A stretch of 64,000 nt of DNA, from NCBI GenBank assembly GCA_033220425.1, contig CM065647.1, forward strand, positions 5,704,001-5,768,000. The letters are read 5' to 3'. Of this stretch, positions 12,363-24,025 are shown one piece after another. Origin of the DNA: Lepraria neglecta (lineage: Eukaryota; Ascomycota; Lecanoromycetes; Lecanorales; Stereocaulaceae). Every line of letters begins with the position of its first letter. Position 1 is the first letter of the stretch. Made by a program: the position numbers and the translations under genes. The notes beneath the pieces were generated by a model. The model was not told the DNA's origin, ran no database searches, and saw nothing but the letters and a program-made list of their open reading frames with translations.

Positions 12363-14847
12363 TCAAATCTCGGAGATCCGGAGCGTAAATCTCGGAATAC
12401 CCGTTTTCTCAACAGTCCGAACTAGGGAGGATAGATTCTCAACCTTGTATGTCGACAAGTCCATGTCGTAGCCGTACATTTTTAATGACACCAAGGCCAA
12501 ATCCCACCCCTTTGCCAGCAGTCTCCCAAAACTTTGATCATCTTGCGCACGTTTCACGCAATATGCTCTTGCTTCGTTCAAGATTGCCGTCCGTGTGCAA
12601 GCCCTGATAAAGACGATAGATCTGAGGACCTTGCTGCCGTTGAGAATTTTGAGCGTGATGGTATGGCTATCCTTCGTTGGCGCCTCTGGGGCTGCAGCCT
12701 CAAGGATGGAAGTCACTGTGGATGATGGCGCCGACGGGGGAGGTGGACGAAAACCAGGCATAGCATCCTCAGCTGGGGCACCATGTATTGGAGCGACGTC
12801 AGGCTCTGGCGTTGGTTCATAGGGATCACCTAAGTGATGTGAAATATGACAATATTGGTTGAGAGGATGTTCCTCTACGTCATCGAAGCCTTCGATGATT
12901 AGCTCGGGTTGTGAAGCTTCCAGCGTGGCCTCGGGAGCAGCCTTTTCCATTTCCACCGGGTCCTCTTTGGAGATTGCTTCTCCAGGAAAGGCATCCTCCG
13001 CTAAGGGCTCTTCCTCTGGCGCAATGATGTAAGGCTCATCTCTGGGAAAAGCCCCTTCCGGCGCCGCGAAGCAAGGTTCTTCGGCGGGGATAGCTTCTTC
13101 TGCCGCATTATGCGGATCTGCAGGAACATCACTAGTTGCGCCGAAATTCCAAAACCCCTTTCGAGGCCATTCCCAACCCATGTCGTGAGCAACATGTACT
13201 GGGGCGGGAGACGCATCTTCTGAAGCGGGAGCTTCATCCACGAGAACAGGTGCTTCTTCAGCTGCAGAAATACCCCAGCCAGATGCTGCAGCCTTCTTCC
13301 CGTTTTTCTTTTGCCCACTAGACCTAAAAGTTGGAAGGGTCAATTCTGAGACTTCCGGTTCCTCTTCAATACTGCCACCACTGTTATCGTGACAAGGAGG
13401 TCGGTTATCTTTCTCCAACTTTTCACCTTGATCAGATTTCTCTTCGCCGAGTGGACTTTGATTGTAAACTTGTGCTTCATTTATCCCGGCTGGGGGTTTC
13501 AGCTCGTGTTCTAGAGGGAGTGTTAGAAATAGATATAGGAACGGACGGGACTTGAAGTGAAAGAAAAGAGCATATAGAAACATACCTGTCCAGCTACTCT
13601 CGATGTTCTCTTCTGCCTTAGAGTCCGTCTTCGCTCCGTCAAAGCTCGGTGTATGACTGCAGGTGCAAGGATTGGAGATCCGCTGGTAGCTAACAAGGAA
13701 GCTTTCGAAGGCAGAGCCAACCTCAGTGCGTTGCTTCTTGTCCACTGCCAGCATCTCTTCGATGGATGATCTTTCCAACTCGTCAAGTTCAGCTCTCCGG
13801 CGCGCAATATCTTCAAATTGATCTGTGAGCTTGCGTTCGAGCAGATTTTGATGCTGCACAATTTCCTCTATGCTAGCCTCTAGCTGCGTTTTGATTTCCG
13901 CTATCTTCTCCGCTCGTTTGGAGTCATTAAGAGCTTCTGCAAAGGTGATAGCTGCACTGAGCATATTCAAAATTCCGGCTGCGCTAGTTGGAAGGCGATG
14001 AACAGCTGAGTGACGAAGGGTACTTGTTCCAAAGAGCACCTCAGCGATACTTCTACCGGGAACCGGTTTGATGGCTGATGGCGGTAAAGACTTGGCGTAT
14101 TTCAAAAATCTCTTGGTCCATTCGGTGAGTTCAATGGACTCTGCTTCGTTCCATTTCCGCGCCTCCATCAAATCTGGGACCCAAGTGTTGCCGAACTCCA
14201 GACAGCATTCCTCAAGCAAAAATTGGACTGGGACTAGAATTCTATGTTGCGTTTTGAATGGCAAATAGACAGGGTGGAGCCTGGGGATAGAGAGCGCGTG
14301 CTGTGCTCGGGATGTCGATTGTTGGCTATCGAGGAGATTAGCTATGCTACTGTCCTGTCTCGAGCGTTTATACTTACCACAGTTGAACAGCGCTGATTTG
14401 AACATTGTCCCCAGCCTCGGCTTTGTCTTCTAATGTTCCCTCGGGCTCAGCCCGCTGTTCGCTTTGCTCAAAGTCCAGGCACTCATCCCCTCCCTCGTCA
14501 TCGGATGTCAGCACTATATCTTGTGCTGCCTCGGCCTCGATCCTGATGACTTCTGCCTCTAAGGCCGCTCTCTCGGCCTCTTGCGTCTCTGACGGCTGGA
14601 ACAACTCTGGGTAGCGGAGCTTTGCCCGGGGTAAGGATTCGAAAATCTGCTCTTCTAGCAACTCTTTCGCAACTGCAGCAACGGCTGGCAAGGTAAATTC
14701 CTTTGTGAGGATTTTGATAGATGCCTTATGCTTCTCAAGGAGCTGAGAGACCTTCTTTACCCTTCGAACATGCGCGTTTGCCCCGCTGAAGATTGATGAG
14801 CAGTGGAGATAGACCAGCCTCCCATCTGGAGAACGCTGCTTAGCCAT
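12363..14847 (-). CDS. Large uncharacterised protein with central coiled coil
   Basis: Starts at ATG 14847 (MAKQRSPDGRLVYLHCSS). A first intron joins donor GTAAGT after VQISAVQL to an acceptor that skips to QQSTSRAQHA. It is about 52 nt with a CTAAT branch site. A second intron of 75 nt lies at 13511-13585 (donor GTATGT). The product is about 800 aa. It has a basic N-terminus, a long central alpha-helical region with coiled-coil character (KLTDQFEDIARRRAELDELE), an acidic Ala/Glu/Pro-rich linker, and a C-terminal globular domain of about 95 residues beginning HTITLKILNGSKVLRS and ending TGIPRFTLRISEI. The tail looks like a ubiquitin-like or structural fold. It is well preserved next to the disordered linker, which suggests selection. 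I do not recognise the family. No function assigned. Confidence 0.65.
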
Positions 14848-15581
14848 GACGAAGCCACAAAAGCAATGTTCGGTGGAAGGTCTATGTGGAGTTGAGAGAT
14901 GGTGGCAAGAAAATGGGCGTGAGTTTCAGTGAGAGTGGGGAAAATCCGACTGACAAAATAGTGAGGCCACCAATTGGAGGACATGGATAGCATAAGGCTG
15001 GCTTATCTCCTACGTAATTACCATGTGTTCGATAACTGGACCTATAGATCAAAACCACTACTCGTGCTTTATGGTGGATTAGCCATCAACTACAATTGAT
15101 CCCCACAGGAGCCGTGAGAGGCATAATCCTGACTGCACACAAGTCATCTCTCTGGCCATGAAAAGCCAGCCAACCTGATTGGATTGTGGAATGCAGCTAG
15201 CGCTAGCTTTTGGTTTCAGCACGTGAGCTTTCTCTATCATCAACATCATCATCGTCGGAGCCAGGAGTGGAGCGGCCGGTATCTATTTTGGAGATTTCTG
15301 TGACGGATAATCTAATCCGTCGGTTTGGAGATCCTTATGTACCATCACTGACCATCTATCCGTAATTTAGAATATTGTCAGGCCACCTTGTCCCCAGACT
15401 GGTACGCAAATGTAGTCTCCTGGAAAGCCAGTAGGTAAATGCATCCGTAGAATGCAGATTTTTGACGTCAGACGCAAGCTCTGCGAAATGGCTACAACAG
15501 TATCTACCGTATCTATGCTACCTCCTTGGCTCACATTGGCCCCTCAAAAATGGGTGTGTGACTTGCTACCTGAGGTGCTCT
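14848..15581. other. Intergenic, promoter side of the coiled-coil gene
   Basis: No gene is visible. A short CATCATCATCATCG-type run lies near 15,238-15,255. The stretch should contain the promoter of the reverse-strand gene ending at 14,847. Confidence 0.4.
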
Positions 15582-16328
15582 TCAGTGCAGGGTGCAAGGT
15601 AGCACCAATTTTACCTCGTCTAGAGCTGTGAAAATCTTATTCATTTCTCTGCAGTATTTGTCCGCATTGCTCTTGGATTCCTCTGCTATTAGTTTCCACT
15701 CAATTATATGCTTTTTGAGTTTTCCATTGTCCATCTGCAGCTGCTGGATGGTGGCTTTCGGTTTACTGGCCTTCAATTCGGCTGTCCGTCTCCTTTCCGA
15801 TTCTATGGCAATCCTCTGTTCCTATTTGCTAATCTTGCGAGTTAATTTGATATTGTCCTGTTGTAGCTCGTCAATTTTTGCAACAAAGCTGACTTCCGGC
15901 TTGGGAAGTTCCAGAAACTTATTGGGCAGTCAGCTAAGCGTTCAATTGACGAAGATGAGCAGCGCGTACAGACTCTTCCCCATTCTGTACCGGATGTTCC
16001 GATTGAAACGGGGCCTTCCAGATGGCTGTAAACGATTTATCGACACCGTCACACAAATCCTTGAACTGGCTAGTCGAAAGATCACTTAGATTCTTCGAGA
16101 ACAGGTGCTCTTTTTCGTCCATCTTTCCCATGTATAAGGGTCATCCGCGTTGGTTTTGAGCCGCACCTACGACGCTCCGATCACGATTCCGAGCCTTCTA
16201 TCTTAGCTTGGGTCAGCAACGGCTGACTACAAAAGATGACGGCTCTTACGAATATGCGCTGATAGCTTCTCTCTGAATGTCTTGTTCCACTCCGTTCGCT
16301 TTACATTATTGGGTCGACGAGAGGCCAT
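15582..16328 (-). pseudogene. Coiled-coil protein pseudogene
   Basis: Reverse-strand reading starts MASRRPNNVKRTEWNKTFRE at about 16328. After a probable GTAAGA intron it passes through KEHLFSKNLSDLSTSQFKDL, then a helix-forming stretch (KIDELQQDNIKLTRKISK), and ends in a second coiled coil (IQQLQMDNGKLKKHIIEWKL). Within the helical part an in-frame TAG sits between SK and EQRIAIE, where Gln would suit the heptads. A stop also follows RQLNA, with continuity regained in another frame about 25 bases on. The N-terminus resembles short fungal proteins that open with a WNxTFREKL segment. The family is not identified. The breaks make a pseudogene likely, though an intron could explain one of them. 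Confidence 0.5.
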
Positions 16329-16960
16329 TTTTTTTGGACCGTTTGTAGAGTGAATTGATCAGAATTCCCAAAGCAGTCACCAGCTATCGTTCCAGGACCC
16401 GCAGAACAGTATGCATATGATTGAATGACAGGGGTTTATTGTAGCAATGCTTGCCAAATAGCAAAAGGTAGGAATCACCAGAAGTAGTGAAATTCTTGCT
16501 TGGAAGGCTCTTGGCAACGATGATTGGCTGTTCTGAGAAAAGAAGGCAACAAATGGGAGATAGAGCTAGTAAGAATCCTAGCAAGGAGATACATTAGCGT
16601 ACCAGCTAATATTCGGCAAGCCATTTTGTGAATCGCATTGGACAATGCGTGCAAACACAAGTGAGCATAGCATTCGCTCACCATTAGCTCAAGAACAAGC
16701 CCGCCCGCAAGTCTCATGCCGTCTTCTTTGTAACAGTATCACCTGGAAATCTTCACTCCTTGCAGATGGTCAGGCAGCTCCTATCAATTGCCCACGAGAC
16801 TGGTTTTTTCAGCCTTCGCAGCTTAGCCCACAGCACTCTCAGACTGCTGGATCGCGATCTTCAAGATGTTTACTATGGTCTCAACTGCTAATAAGAGGAC
16901 TCCTGAAGCGATGGGCTCAGATACTTATAATTTTATGGGTAAAACCAAGAATTTAGCTGA
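16329..16960. other. Intergenic, no gene seen
   Basis: Only short overlapping frames occur, none with family features. The stretch separates two decayed genes. Confidence 0.4.
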
Positions 16961-18400
16961 TTCCGCGGCCTCCTTGAGTTGCCTCTGAGGGGAGACTGCG
17001 CCGTTCCCTGTAATGTTCTCATGGACAATTTCTCGAGAGAAATTTCGAAACGACTTCCTCTCGAGGACTTCTCTGGCATGCGGAATCGCGCTTTCGAAAG
17101 TGTAGAAATTCCACCTCAACAATGGGCGAGCACCGTTGCCAATCGATCAATGGACCTGTCTCCGAAACCCTCGTTTAGGTATTCATCGCTACATGCAAAC
17201 CAAGATACGTTCCGTCTCCTCGTACTCCTTCCCTTAACGAATTCAGGGATGAATGTCGAATGCAGAATCGGTCTAACACGCCTCGACGACCAGGTAGTCT
17301 TTGAAGCACTATCCTACGTTTGGGGTGACCCTCATGGGACACGAAATATTAGACTTGATGGCATTGATTTCCCTGTGACCGAGAACCTGCATTCTGCATT
17401 GCGTCGCTTGCGGTATAAGGGGAACGGTCGACCACGCGTGCTCTGGGTAGTACGAATAAAAGCTGTCGGGGATCTATTAAAGAGGCCCTAGTGGAGACGG
17501 ATGTGAGTTACCCAAGAAGTCGCGGTGGCTTCTAAGGCTATACTATTTTGTAGTAGTATGTCTTTGGACTGGAACATCATTGAATTCATCTTTGGGCAGT
17601 TGAAGAAATACCTACACCTCATCATGCAAAGTGTCAACATAATAGGTACCGAAAGCACAACGCGAAAGCTCTTTCGCTATGTCGTCGGGGCCACGGGATA
17701 CTTGGCGTTCATTTATGATCTGAAGAGATTTCTTCTCCATGAACCAGAATCGACATTATATCCTATACTTATGGCCGTCTACCACCAGGATTGAACGGAC
17801 CCGTGAGACCTCGCTTTCGCTCTCCTGGGTCTTGTCAGAAAAAACAGCCACGGTGATGATACAATAGAACCCGTTTACCACGTGTCTGCTGAGGAGGTAT
17901 ACATCAACGCTACAGTCCATTTTTTGAGAACTTGTCATAATCTAGACACGCTTTCCACGGTGTCGCGAGGCTTTACTGATGGGATTAGATGCAATTTCAA
18001 ACATCGGTGGAATCTGCCATCATGGGTGCCGAATTGGCAAATTGCACCTGATACAACATTAATAAATCAAGGACGAGCCATATCCGAGTTTCATCCTCAG
18101 TTGCTTCATGCCTCACTGTGGCGTACTGCGCCTACACCATTTCAATTTGAGCATGACCACAAAATCCTCAAAGCCCAAGGCATTCTTGTCGATCATGTCG
18201 ATGTTCGGGGAGATACTTGGGGAGAAACCAATCCAGAAGTGTTCTGGCAATGGGAGTCCATGGTCAAAGCGCGGAGCCACATGCCATATATGGCAGGATG
18301 TAGTACTTTCCACGCGTTTTGGAAGACAATCCTAGGCGATCAATGGTTTACAGAAAACGAGGGGGCAATATTGTAGGCTTAGGTCAACGATCGCTTATAT
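16961..18400 (+). pseudogene. HET-domain protein, broken copy
   Basis: Remnant of a heterokaryon-incompatibility (HET) family gene, whose intact members trigger incompatibility or immune-like cell death after non-self recognition. The N-terminal reading carries the family's opening block (FEALSYVWGDP) and then VTENLHSALRRLR. The following core is not preserved. A separate segment at 17882-18376 matches the C-terminal half, including the NLPSWVPNW signature seen in many HET proteins. The copy is broken in several places and is probably non-functional. It lies on the strand opposite to the permease pseudogene that follows, tail to tail. Confidence 0.7.
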
Positions 18401-18819
18401 ATCGGCCTTGCCTCCTCGAAACGACGTCGAAGAAAAAAATTATTTAATTGCGATGGGATCCGAATGCTCAAAGACATATAGATCTAGAGCACTATTACAC
18501 ATTTATCGGTGAATGGTAGGTGTCCCTGTTTTGCTATAACTTCAGATCTCTGAGCTGATCCTTCAACAAAGTTATGTGCACAGCATAATAGATGGCGAGG
18601 CTGTAGTCAAAATGCAGAGGGGTGAATACGAGTTACAGGAGTTTGCGTTGAGATAGCGACGAGTGAGGAAAAGCTTGCGACGGAATGCTGGATGCTCTAA
18701 AAGACGTAGGCGAAAACCGATCATCCAGGCAATGAACTAGTCAGACCTAGATTCTCGACACAATTTGAGTGTTCAAAATGCAATAGTTCAAAAGAGGATG
18801 TTCGATCTCGGAGAAGTCC
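18401..18819. other. Intergenic between HET remnant and permease tail
   Basis: About 420 bases between two convergent pseudogenes. No gene is seen. The first part may hold the eroded end of the HET reading. Confidence 0.4.
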
Positions 18820-20545
18820 TCAAACTAGCCAAAACCACACCCTCTCGATCAAATTCCTCGCAATAGGAGCTACGTCCTTCTCTTCCAATCGATCTGCCTC
18901 CTCCTTCCCGGTTGAAACATCTACCTCCCTAATCGGCTATACCCAAGACGTATAGGAGCATATCTTATGCCCTAGGTATAATGCGAGAAAATGGGAATGG
19001 TGATATAAGTTGCCAAGAAAGATATAGCCGAGAAATTGTCAGGGAAGAACACTTGGAAACCGTTAGTCAGGCAAAGTAGTGTTAGAATAGATAGGGCGAT
19101 GATAGTAGTGTATAATTAGCCGTAGCTCGTGTATAGGAGAGACGACAGCAGACTATTGTGTTTAATGGCTTTGCGGAAGCGCTGAATGCGAACATTAGCT
19201 ATGGCAGTGGGTTCATGGGTAAGGAGACTTACTAGATAGGTTATTAAAAGTACTATCTAGGCTATGTAGCCACTGATAACTGTGAGGTTGAGGAACCACG
19301 CGAACACTGTAGCTGAGCCGCTCGAGATACTCAAGTATGCTAGGCATCCCACCGCAGCTGTGCATAATACTGCTTCATATGACATACCATTGGTACTGCA
19401 GGTACGAAATATCTTGGGCGCTTAGCCGCTCAACGCAAGACTGTACAGCGAGCGGCTGCTGGCGTAGAGGAAGCTATTGGCAGCACTCCAAGCTGATGTT
19501 AAGATGACACTATTGATGACATAGTCGAGTCCCTTGATGCCTGTTCGCTTGATGCCAAGAACGAATGGACTGGCGCCAGCATTTTTAGTACTATTACTCA
19601 CTGCCTGCAGCAAGGCTGGATCATTAGAAGAGACCATCACAGAGATGACGAGGGTGCCCAGGATGTAGAAGACTATAAGGCGATAGATGAATCGCTTTGA
19701 GGCTTTAGGGATGTTGCGTCTAGGGGCTTCGCGTTCTCCCGCAGCGAGTGATGAGTTCTAGTCCCAGAACGAAAGAAAAATCAGATCTTATAAGAGAGGT
19801 CCAAAAAGCAAGGAATTTCCCAGTGTTGCCGAGTCCAGGCTTAGGATAGCCTTTGAATGCTCTAGGGTGCTGCCAGTACCGAAAGCCAAGCCGATCGTGG
19901 TTAGGTCCGCCATCAAAGAATAGCACGGCTCCGGCGATGATGAGCCCCAACATAGCAATCATCTTTATTGACGCAAACCAGATTTCCGACTCGCCGTACA
20001 GACTAACCACGAAGATGTTCAGAAAGACGATGGTGAGGAGGATAATAGTGATCCAGGCTGCGGTAGGTCTGTCGAGTTAGCTGAGGTGAACTAAGAAAGG
20101 GTACCAGGACATACACTGGATTCTCCCAATAGTCTACGACCAGGCTAGCAGCGGATATTTCAGCGGCCACCAGCACCGCATACGTGTACCAGTAGTTCCA
20201 TCCAGTAGCGAAAGCCAAGGAAGATGGGTTCGGATGCTCCTTGGACGGGAAGGTAGGTAGTCATTTCGGCAAGACTTTGCATTACGACCCAGACGACGGC
20301 GGATATGATGATATATGCTGTATAACATTGGCAAAGGAGCTATAAGCTTTCGCAAGACGAGAGTACGTGCCCATGAACAGAGGAGCAGGCCCGACCAGAG
20401 ACAGGGTAGAGCCGGTCCCCACGAACAGGCCAGTTCCAATGCATCCTCCCAGTGCTATCAATTGTATGTGCCGACTCTTCAGACCTTTTTTGTGTGCTCC
20501 GGTATTTTCCCTGTCCTTCGCTGGCAGTCGCCTGCACTCCCACAT
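18820..20545 (-). pseudogene. Amino-acid permease (AAT/YAT family) pseudogene
   Basis: A full-length plasma-membrane amino-acid permease can be followed on the reverse strand from [14 protein letters not shown] (ATG 20545) to WFWLV and a TGA at 18820-18822. Family landmarks in order: [19 protein letters not shown] (helix 1), MQSLAEMTTYLPV, FATGWNYWYTYAVLVAAEIS, the EREAPRRNIPKA loop, INSVILTSAWSAANSFLYASSRSLY, then a C-terminal PDNFSAISFLATYIT segment. At least two reading shifts occur, near 20215-20260 and near 19745. In-frame TAG or TAA codons occur at 19257-19259 and at other places where Trp or Gln is expected. These nonsense changes fit CpA/TpG to TpA mutation. It is divergent from the intact DUF1989 gene. 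An uptake role for an amino acid or amine is inferred for the ancestor. Confidence 0.8.
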
Positions 20546-21060
20546 CGTCACTTGGTCCTCCCAGATTGGATCGACTTTCTAGGTCCAATAGCTCCAAGGA
20601 GTCTCTCGCAGACTTGAGCATCTTGATGTAATTGAGGGGAGTTGGCGCGAATGGCTTCCAAGCCCTTTCGTGCGCTCGTGGTGGGAACGCTGGTCTTTGG
20701 CTTTGGAGACGTCGAGATTTGTCTGTGTAGGAGGGACGTTGGAGGGCCCACAGTCGAGAGACAAGGATGAGAAGCCATGTTGCCTCTGATTGACATGTGA
20801 TTTGGCTTTCGCTGTTTGCTGGAACCTTTGCAGTTGTTGAGGAGGCGAAGGATTGAGCAGGTTGAGGCTTGAAAGGAAGATTGCGGGCAGGTCGGGGCGC
20901 TTATGGCTCGGCGCGGGGCCGAAAGCTTTGAATCTTTTAGGGTGGATCCCTCCGGAGGCTCCCTAGAGCCAAGCTTCCAATTTCTTCCCTTGAAAACACG
21001 CGTGTGCAATCGTCGCGATTCACATACGTTGTCGACTCTGAGAACCTAAGTACTACCGTT
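20546..21060. promoter_or_regulatory. Shared divergent promoter region, permease / DUF1989
   Basis: A 515-bp space separates the start codons of two head-to-head genes, so both promoters must lie here. The 153-residue open frame on the reverse strand within it has no family features and is probably chance. No specific factor site is claimed. Confidence 0.45.
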
Positions 21061-21921
21061 ATGGCTGAAAAGAATGGAGATCCTGTACCCGCATATGAAG
21101 CTTTCAAAGGCTCTGCATTCGACGCTGACCGCAAGTTCTATTCGGAAATCGGAAATACCACTTCAAGAGAACTCGTCGAGTCTTTCACCTTGCCCGTTCG
21201 ATCTGGTCGGGCATGGACAGTGCCCAAGGGTCACATCTGTCGAATCACCACGCCTGAAGGTCCACAAGTTGGCGATCTCAACATCTGGAATTTGAACAAT
21301 CCCAGGGAAAGGTTCTGGGCATCAAGAACGAGGCAGCTTCACGCTTCCCATGTCACCATATTCGACCGTTTATGGTCATGCCTTCCATACCTTCGCCCAT
21401 TGGTCACAATTACCGGCGATTCCCTGGCGGAATACGGAGTCGATGGAGTTGGAGGAAGAGTTCATGATCTCTTGGGTACTAGGTGCGATCCATATGTGAA
21501 TCAGATGCTCTCTGGAGAAGGTTTCGATTACCATTGCCATTCGAATCTTACTCGCGCCATACTGCCATATGGCCTGACAGAGTTCGACGTTCACGATGTC
21601 CTCAATGTCTTTCAGGTTACAGGTCTGAACAAGGATGGAAAGTATTTCATGGAACCGTGCCCAGCAAAACCAGGAGACTATTTCGAGTTCTTTGCGGAGA
21701 TAGACATTCTCTGCGCCCTATCTACTTGCCCTGGCGGCGACCTCTCCAAATGGGGCTGGGCAAAGAACAAGGGGCCAGATCCTATGTTAGAGTGCTGTCG
21801 CCCACTTGGGGTGGAAGTTTACAGGATTACGGACCCTAAGATTCTGGACCATTGGGGACCGCCTGTACCCTCTCCATATAAAGGGTTGCATGGGATAAAT
21901 TTGCCGACTTTCATCACATAA
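21061..21921 (+). CDS. DUF1989 / urea-carboxylase-associated family protein
   Basis: An intact single-exon gene of 286 aa from ATG 21061 (MAEKNGDPVPAYEAFKG). It matches the DUF1989 family by the blocks RAWTVPKGHICRITTPEGPQ, VGDLNIWNLNN, FDYHCHSNLTRAI and CPGGDLS, with conserved Cys and His residues. Bacterial members are encoded beside urea carboxylase/allophanate hydrolase and related nitrogen-scavenging genes, where they are thought to support utilisation of urea-like or guanidine compounds. The fungal members are uncharacterised. Translation stays open upstream of 21061, but no ATG lies there. Its divergent partner is an amino-acid permease pseudogene, so the ancestral pair may have handled one nitrogen source. 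The biochemical reaction is not known to me. Confidence 0.85.
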   Translation: MAEKNGDPVPAYEAFKGSAFDADRKFYSEIGNTTSRELVESFTLPVRSGRAWTVPKGHICRITTPEGPQVGDLNIWNLNNPRERFWASRTRQLHASHVTIFDRLWSCLPYLRPLVTITGDSLAEYGVDGVGGRVHDLLGTRCDPYVNQMLSGEGFDYHCHSNLTRAILPYGLTEFDVHDVLNVFQVTGLNKDGKYFMEPCPAKPGDYFEFFAEIDILCALSTCPGGDLSKWGWAKNKGPDPMLECCRPLGVEVYRITDPKILDHWGPPVPSPYKGLHGINLPTFIT

Positions 21922-22073
21922 GCCGTGGCTTGCTAGACTGTTAAGGTGCTAGATTTCTGGGAGTTGTCAGCAGCATCCCAACATGCTTGCAACACGGCCT
22001 GTTGAATGGTATCAATCAGACCGATATGCACACCTTCGCCAACTGTCTACTTCCTCCCCTTGTTCTCAATCCC

Positions 22074-22532
22074 ATGGCAAGTGAGAAAAATTGGCAAGAA
22101 ATACCGCCTCCTTCGAAAGCGGGAAATCTTACAGAGCAACCAGCAAGAATTGTGAGTGTTGTCTCTGAATGGATCGAGGGATTCTTCAAGCCTAAAGGCG
22201 TACGAATTCGTCTTCATTTCACGGATGACTTGACTCGTGCGGACACCCATGTTTGCAAGCGATGTGCAGCGATGTCACGAGGTGATACTATCACGGGTTG
22301 TGCAACGCAGCAGGGAGTGGAGCGGGTCATAGACTGGGTTGACAGCGAAGAGAAGAGAATAATAGCGTGGATCAAGTCAGAAATGGAGAAGGCAGATGGA
22401 GTTGCCAAGACGTACGACGAGATTGAACGTGACATTGTTCTCGAACGGGTAAACACGGAGACGAAGAATGTTTTCAACAGATTGGAGAGGGAAAGGAAGA
22501 GTACGTTGGAAAGGATTGAGAAGGAGAAGTAA
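22074..22532 (+). CDS. Small uncharacterised coiled-coil protein
   Basis: An open frame of 152 aa from ATG 22074 (MASEKNWQEIPPPSKAG). An earlier in-frame ATG at 22026 would add 16 residues. The first half contains a CKRCAAM motif with two cysteines. The second half is a strongly helical, charged stretch (VIDWVDSEEKRIIAWIKSEM, then NVFNRLERERKS) likely to form a coiled coil. I do not recognise a family. Codon usage looks ordinary. No intron is needed. Confidence 0.5.
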   Translation: MASEKNWQEIPPPSKAGNLTEQPARIVSVVSEWIEGFFKPKGVRIRLHFTDDLTRADTHVCKRCAAMSRGDTITGCATQQGVERVIDWVDSEEKRIIAWIKSEMEKADGVAKTYDEIERDIVLERVNTETKNVFNRLERERKSTLERIEKEK

Positions 22533-22885
22533 AGGCCCATAGTGTGAAAAGGACTTCTTGTCTGATAATTCCAAGAGGGAAAGTTTCAGTCACTTACCCA
22601 TTCATCAGTATCGCTATCTTCCAAGTTCATGGTGTCCCATCCCGAAGCCCGCCGCTTATTCTTACGGCTTGCGTACTTGTGGTCATCGAAAGCTCGTAGC
22701 ATACTTTGGCTAGCCTCCTTAGCGTCAGGTACGGCAGACACGGCAGATCGACAAGATCGATTGCCGTTAAATGACGTGCTGATAAACAATAAAAGTCCTG
22801 AGTTGTCATCCCCATTCTCTCAACTTCAATTGAAAGGCGCATCATCTAAAGGTAGACCAATTGCTCAATCAAACGCCATACCAAC
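22533..22885. other. Intergenic, promoter of the first reductase
   Basis: About 350 bases with no gene. The part adjoining 22,886 should hold the promoter and leader of the reductase. Confidence 0.4.
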
Positions 22886-24025
22886 ATGTCTCGCGTTCTT
22901 CTCACAGGTGTGACCAAACTTCCCCTCAGCACCAAAGAATATTTTTGGCTCACTCTATGCAACTGCAGGCGGAACTGGCTTCATCGCTGCTCACGTCCTC
23001 GATGTGCTCCTTGAGCGCGGCCATTCCGTCGTTACCACCGTCAGATCCGCTCAAAAAGGCCAAACCATCCTAGATAATCACCCCAAACTTCCCAATGACA
23101 TGCTCGACTTCGTCATAGTGGAGGACATTGCCCAACCTGGTGCCTTCGACAAAGCAGTCGTCTCGAAGCCACCCTTCGAATTCGTCATCCATACCGCCTC
23201 ACCATTCCACTTCAATGTCACAGATACCCAGAAGGATCTCCTTGACCCGGCAATCATTGGCACCACGGGCATATTGAAGTCAATCAAGCAGCATGCCCCG
23301 AGTGTCAAACGAGTTGTATGTCGATTCTTGTAGTTAGCATTGAAGAAAGTCTTGACTGACAAGATCACTAGGTCATCACGTCCTCCTTTGCCTCTATCAT
23401 CAACCCCTCAAAAGGCAACAACCCGGGCTACGAGTACTCAGAAAAAGATTGGAACCCCATCACCGCAGAAGAAGCGGTCGAAAATCCCTTGGCTGGCTAC
23501 CGTGCCTCGAAAACATTTGCTGAGCAGGCATCATGGGACTTCGTTGAGAAGGAAAAGCCCAACTTTACCATCGCTACGATGTGCCCTCCTATGGTCCTCG
23601 GCCCCATTGTCCACTACCTCCAAAGCCTCGACAGCCTAAACACATCGAATCAGCGAATCGCCGCTATCATGACCGGCAAAGCTAAAGAAGAGATACCGGC
23701 TACCGGCACATTCATCTGGACCGACGTGCGGGATCTTGCACTGGCGCACGTCAAGGCTGCTGAGTTGCCAGAGGCGGCCAGTAAGCGCTTCTTCGTAACC
23801 GCAGGATATTTCAGCAATGAGGAAATCGCGGATATTGTTAGGGACAATTATCCGGAGCTGAAGGATAAGGTGCCTGCGAAGGGTACGAAAGGAGGAGGGT
23901 ACCCTGAGGAGGGGATTTACAAGTATGATAATTCAAAGGTGAAGGAGGTGCTGGGTATTCAGTTTAGAAGTTTGAAGGAGAGTATTGTTGATACGGTAAA
24001 GAGTTTGCAGGCTGTCGGCGGATAA
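22886..24025 (+). CDS. NAD(P)-dependent ketoreductase, GRE2 / cinnamoyl-CoA reductase-like
   Basis: An extended-SDR reductase of the yeast Gre2 type, which reduces aldehydes and ketones with NADPH in the cytosol. Three exons (22886-22907, 22969-23315, 23372-24025) give an exact 340-aa frame. The cofactor fold is at the N-terminus: RVLLTGGTGFIAAHVLDVLL, with the GxxGxxA loop formed across the first intron. HTASPFHF follows, then the catalytic YRASK (YxxxK) and the DVRDLALAHV segment of this subfamily. The physiological substrate is unknown. It lies tail to tail with a second, clearly related reductase at 24909-26217. Intact. Confidence 0.92.

Noticed and set aside
20548-21009. 153-codon reverse-strand frame between permease and DUF1989
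   Set aside because: Lies in the divergent promoter, low-complexity, no family match.
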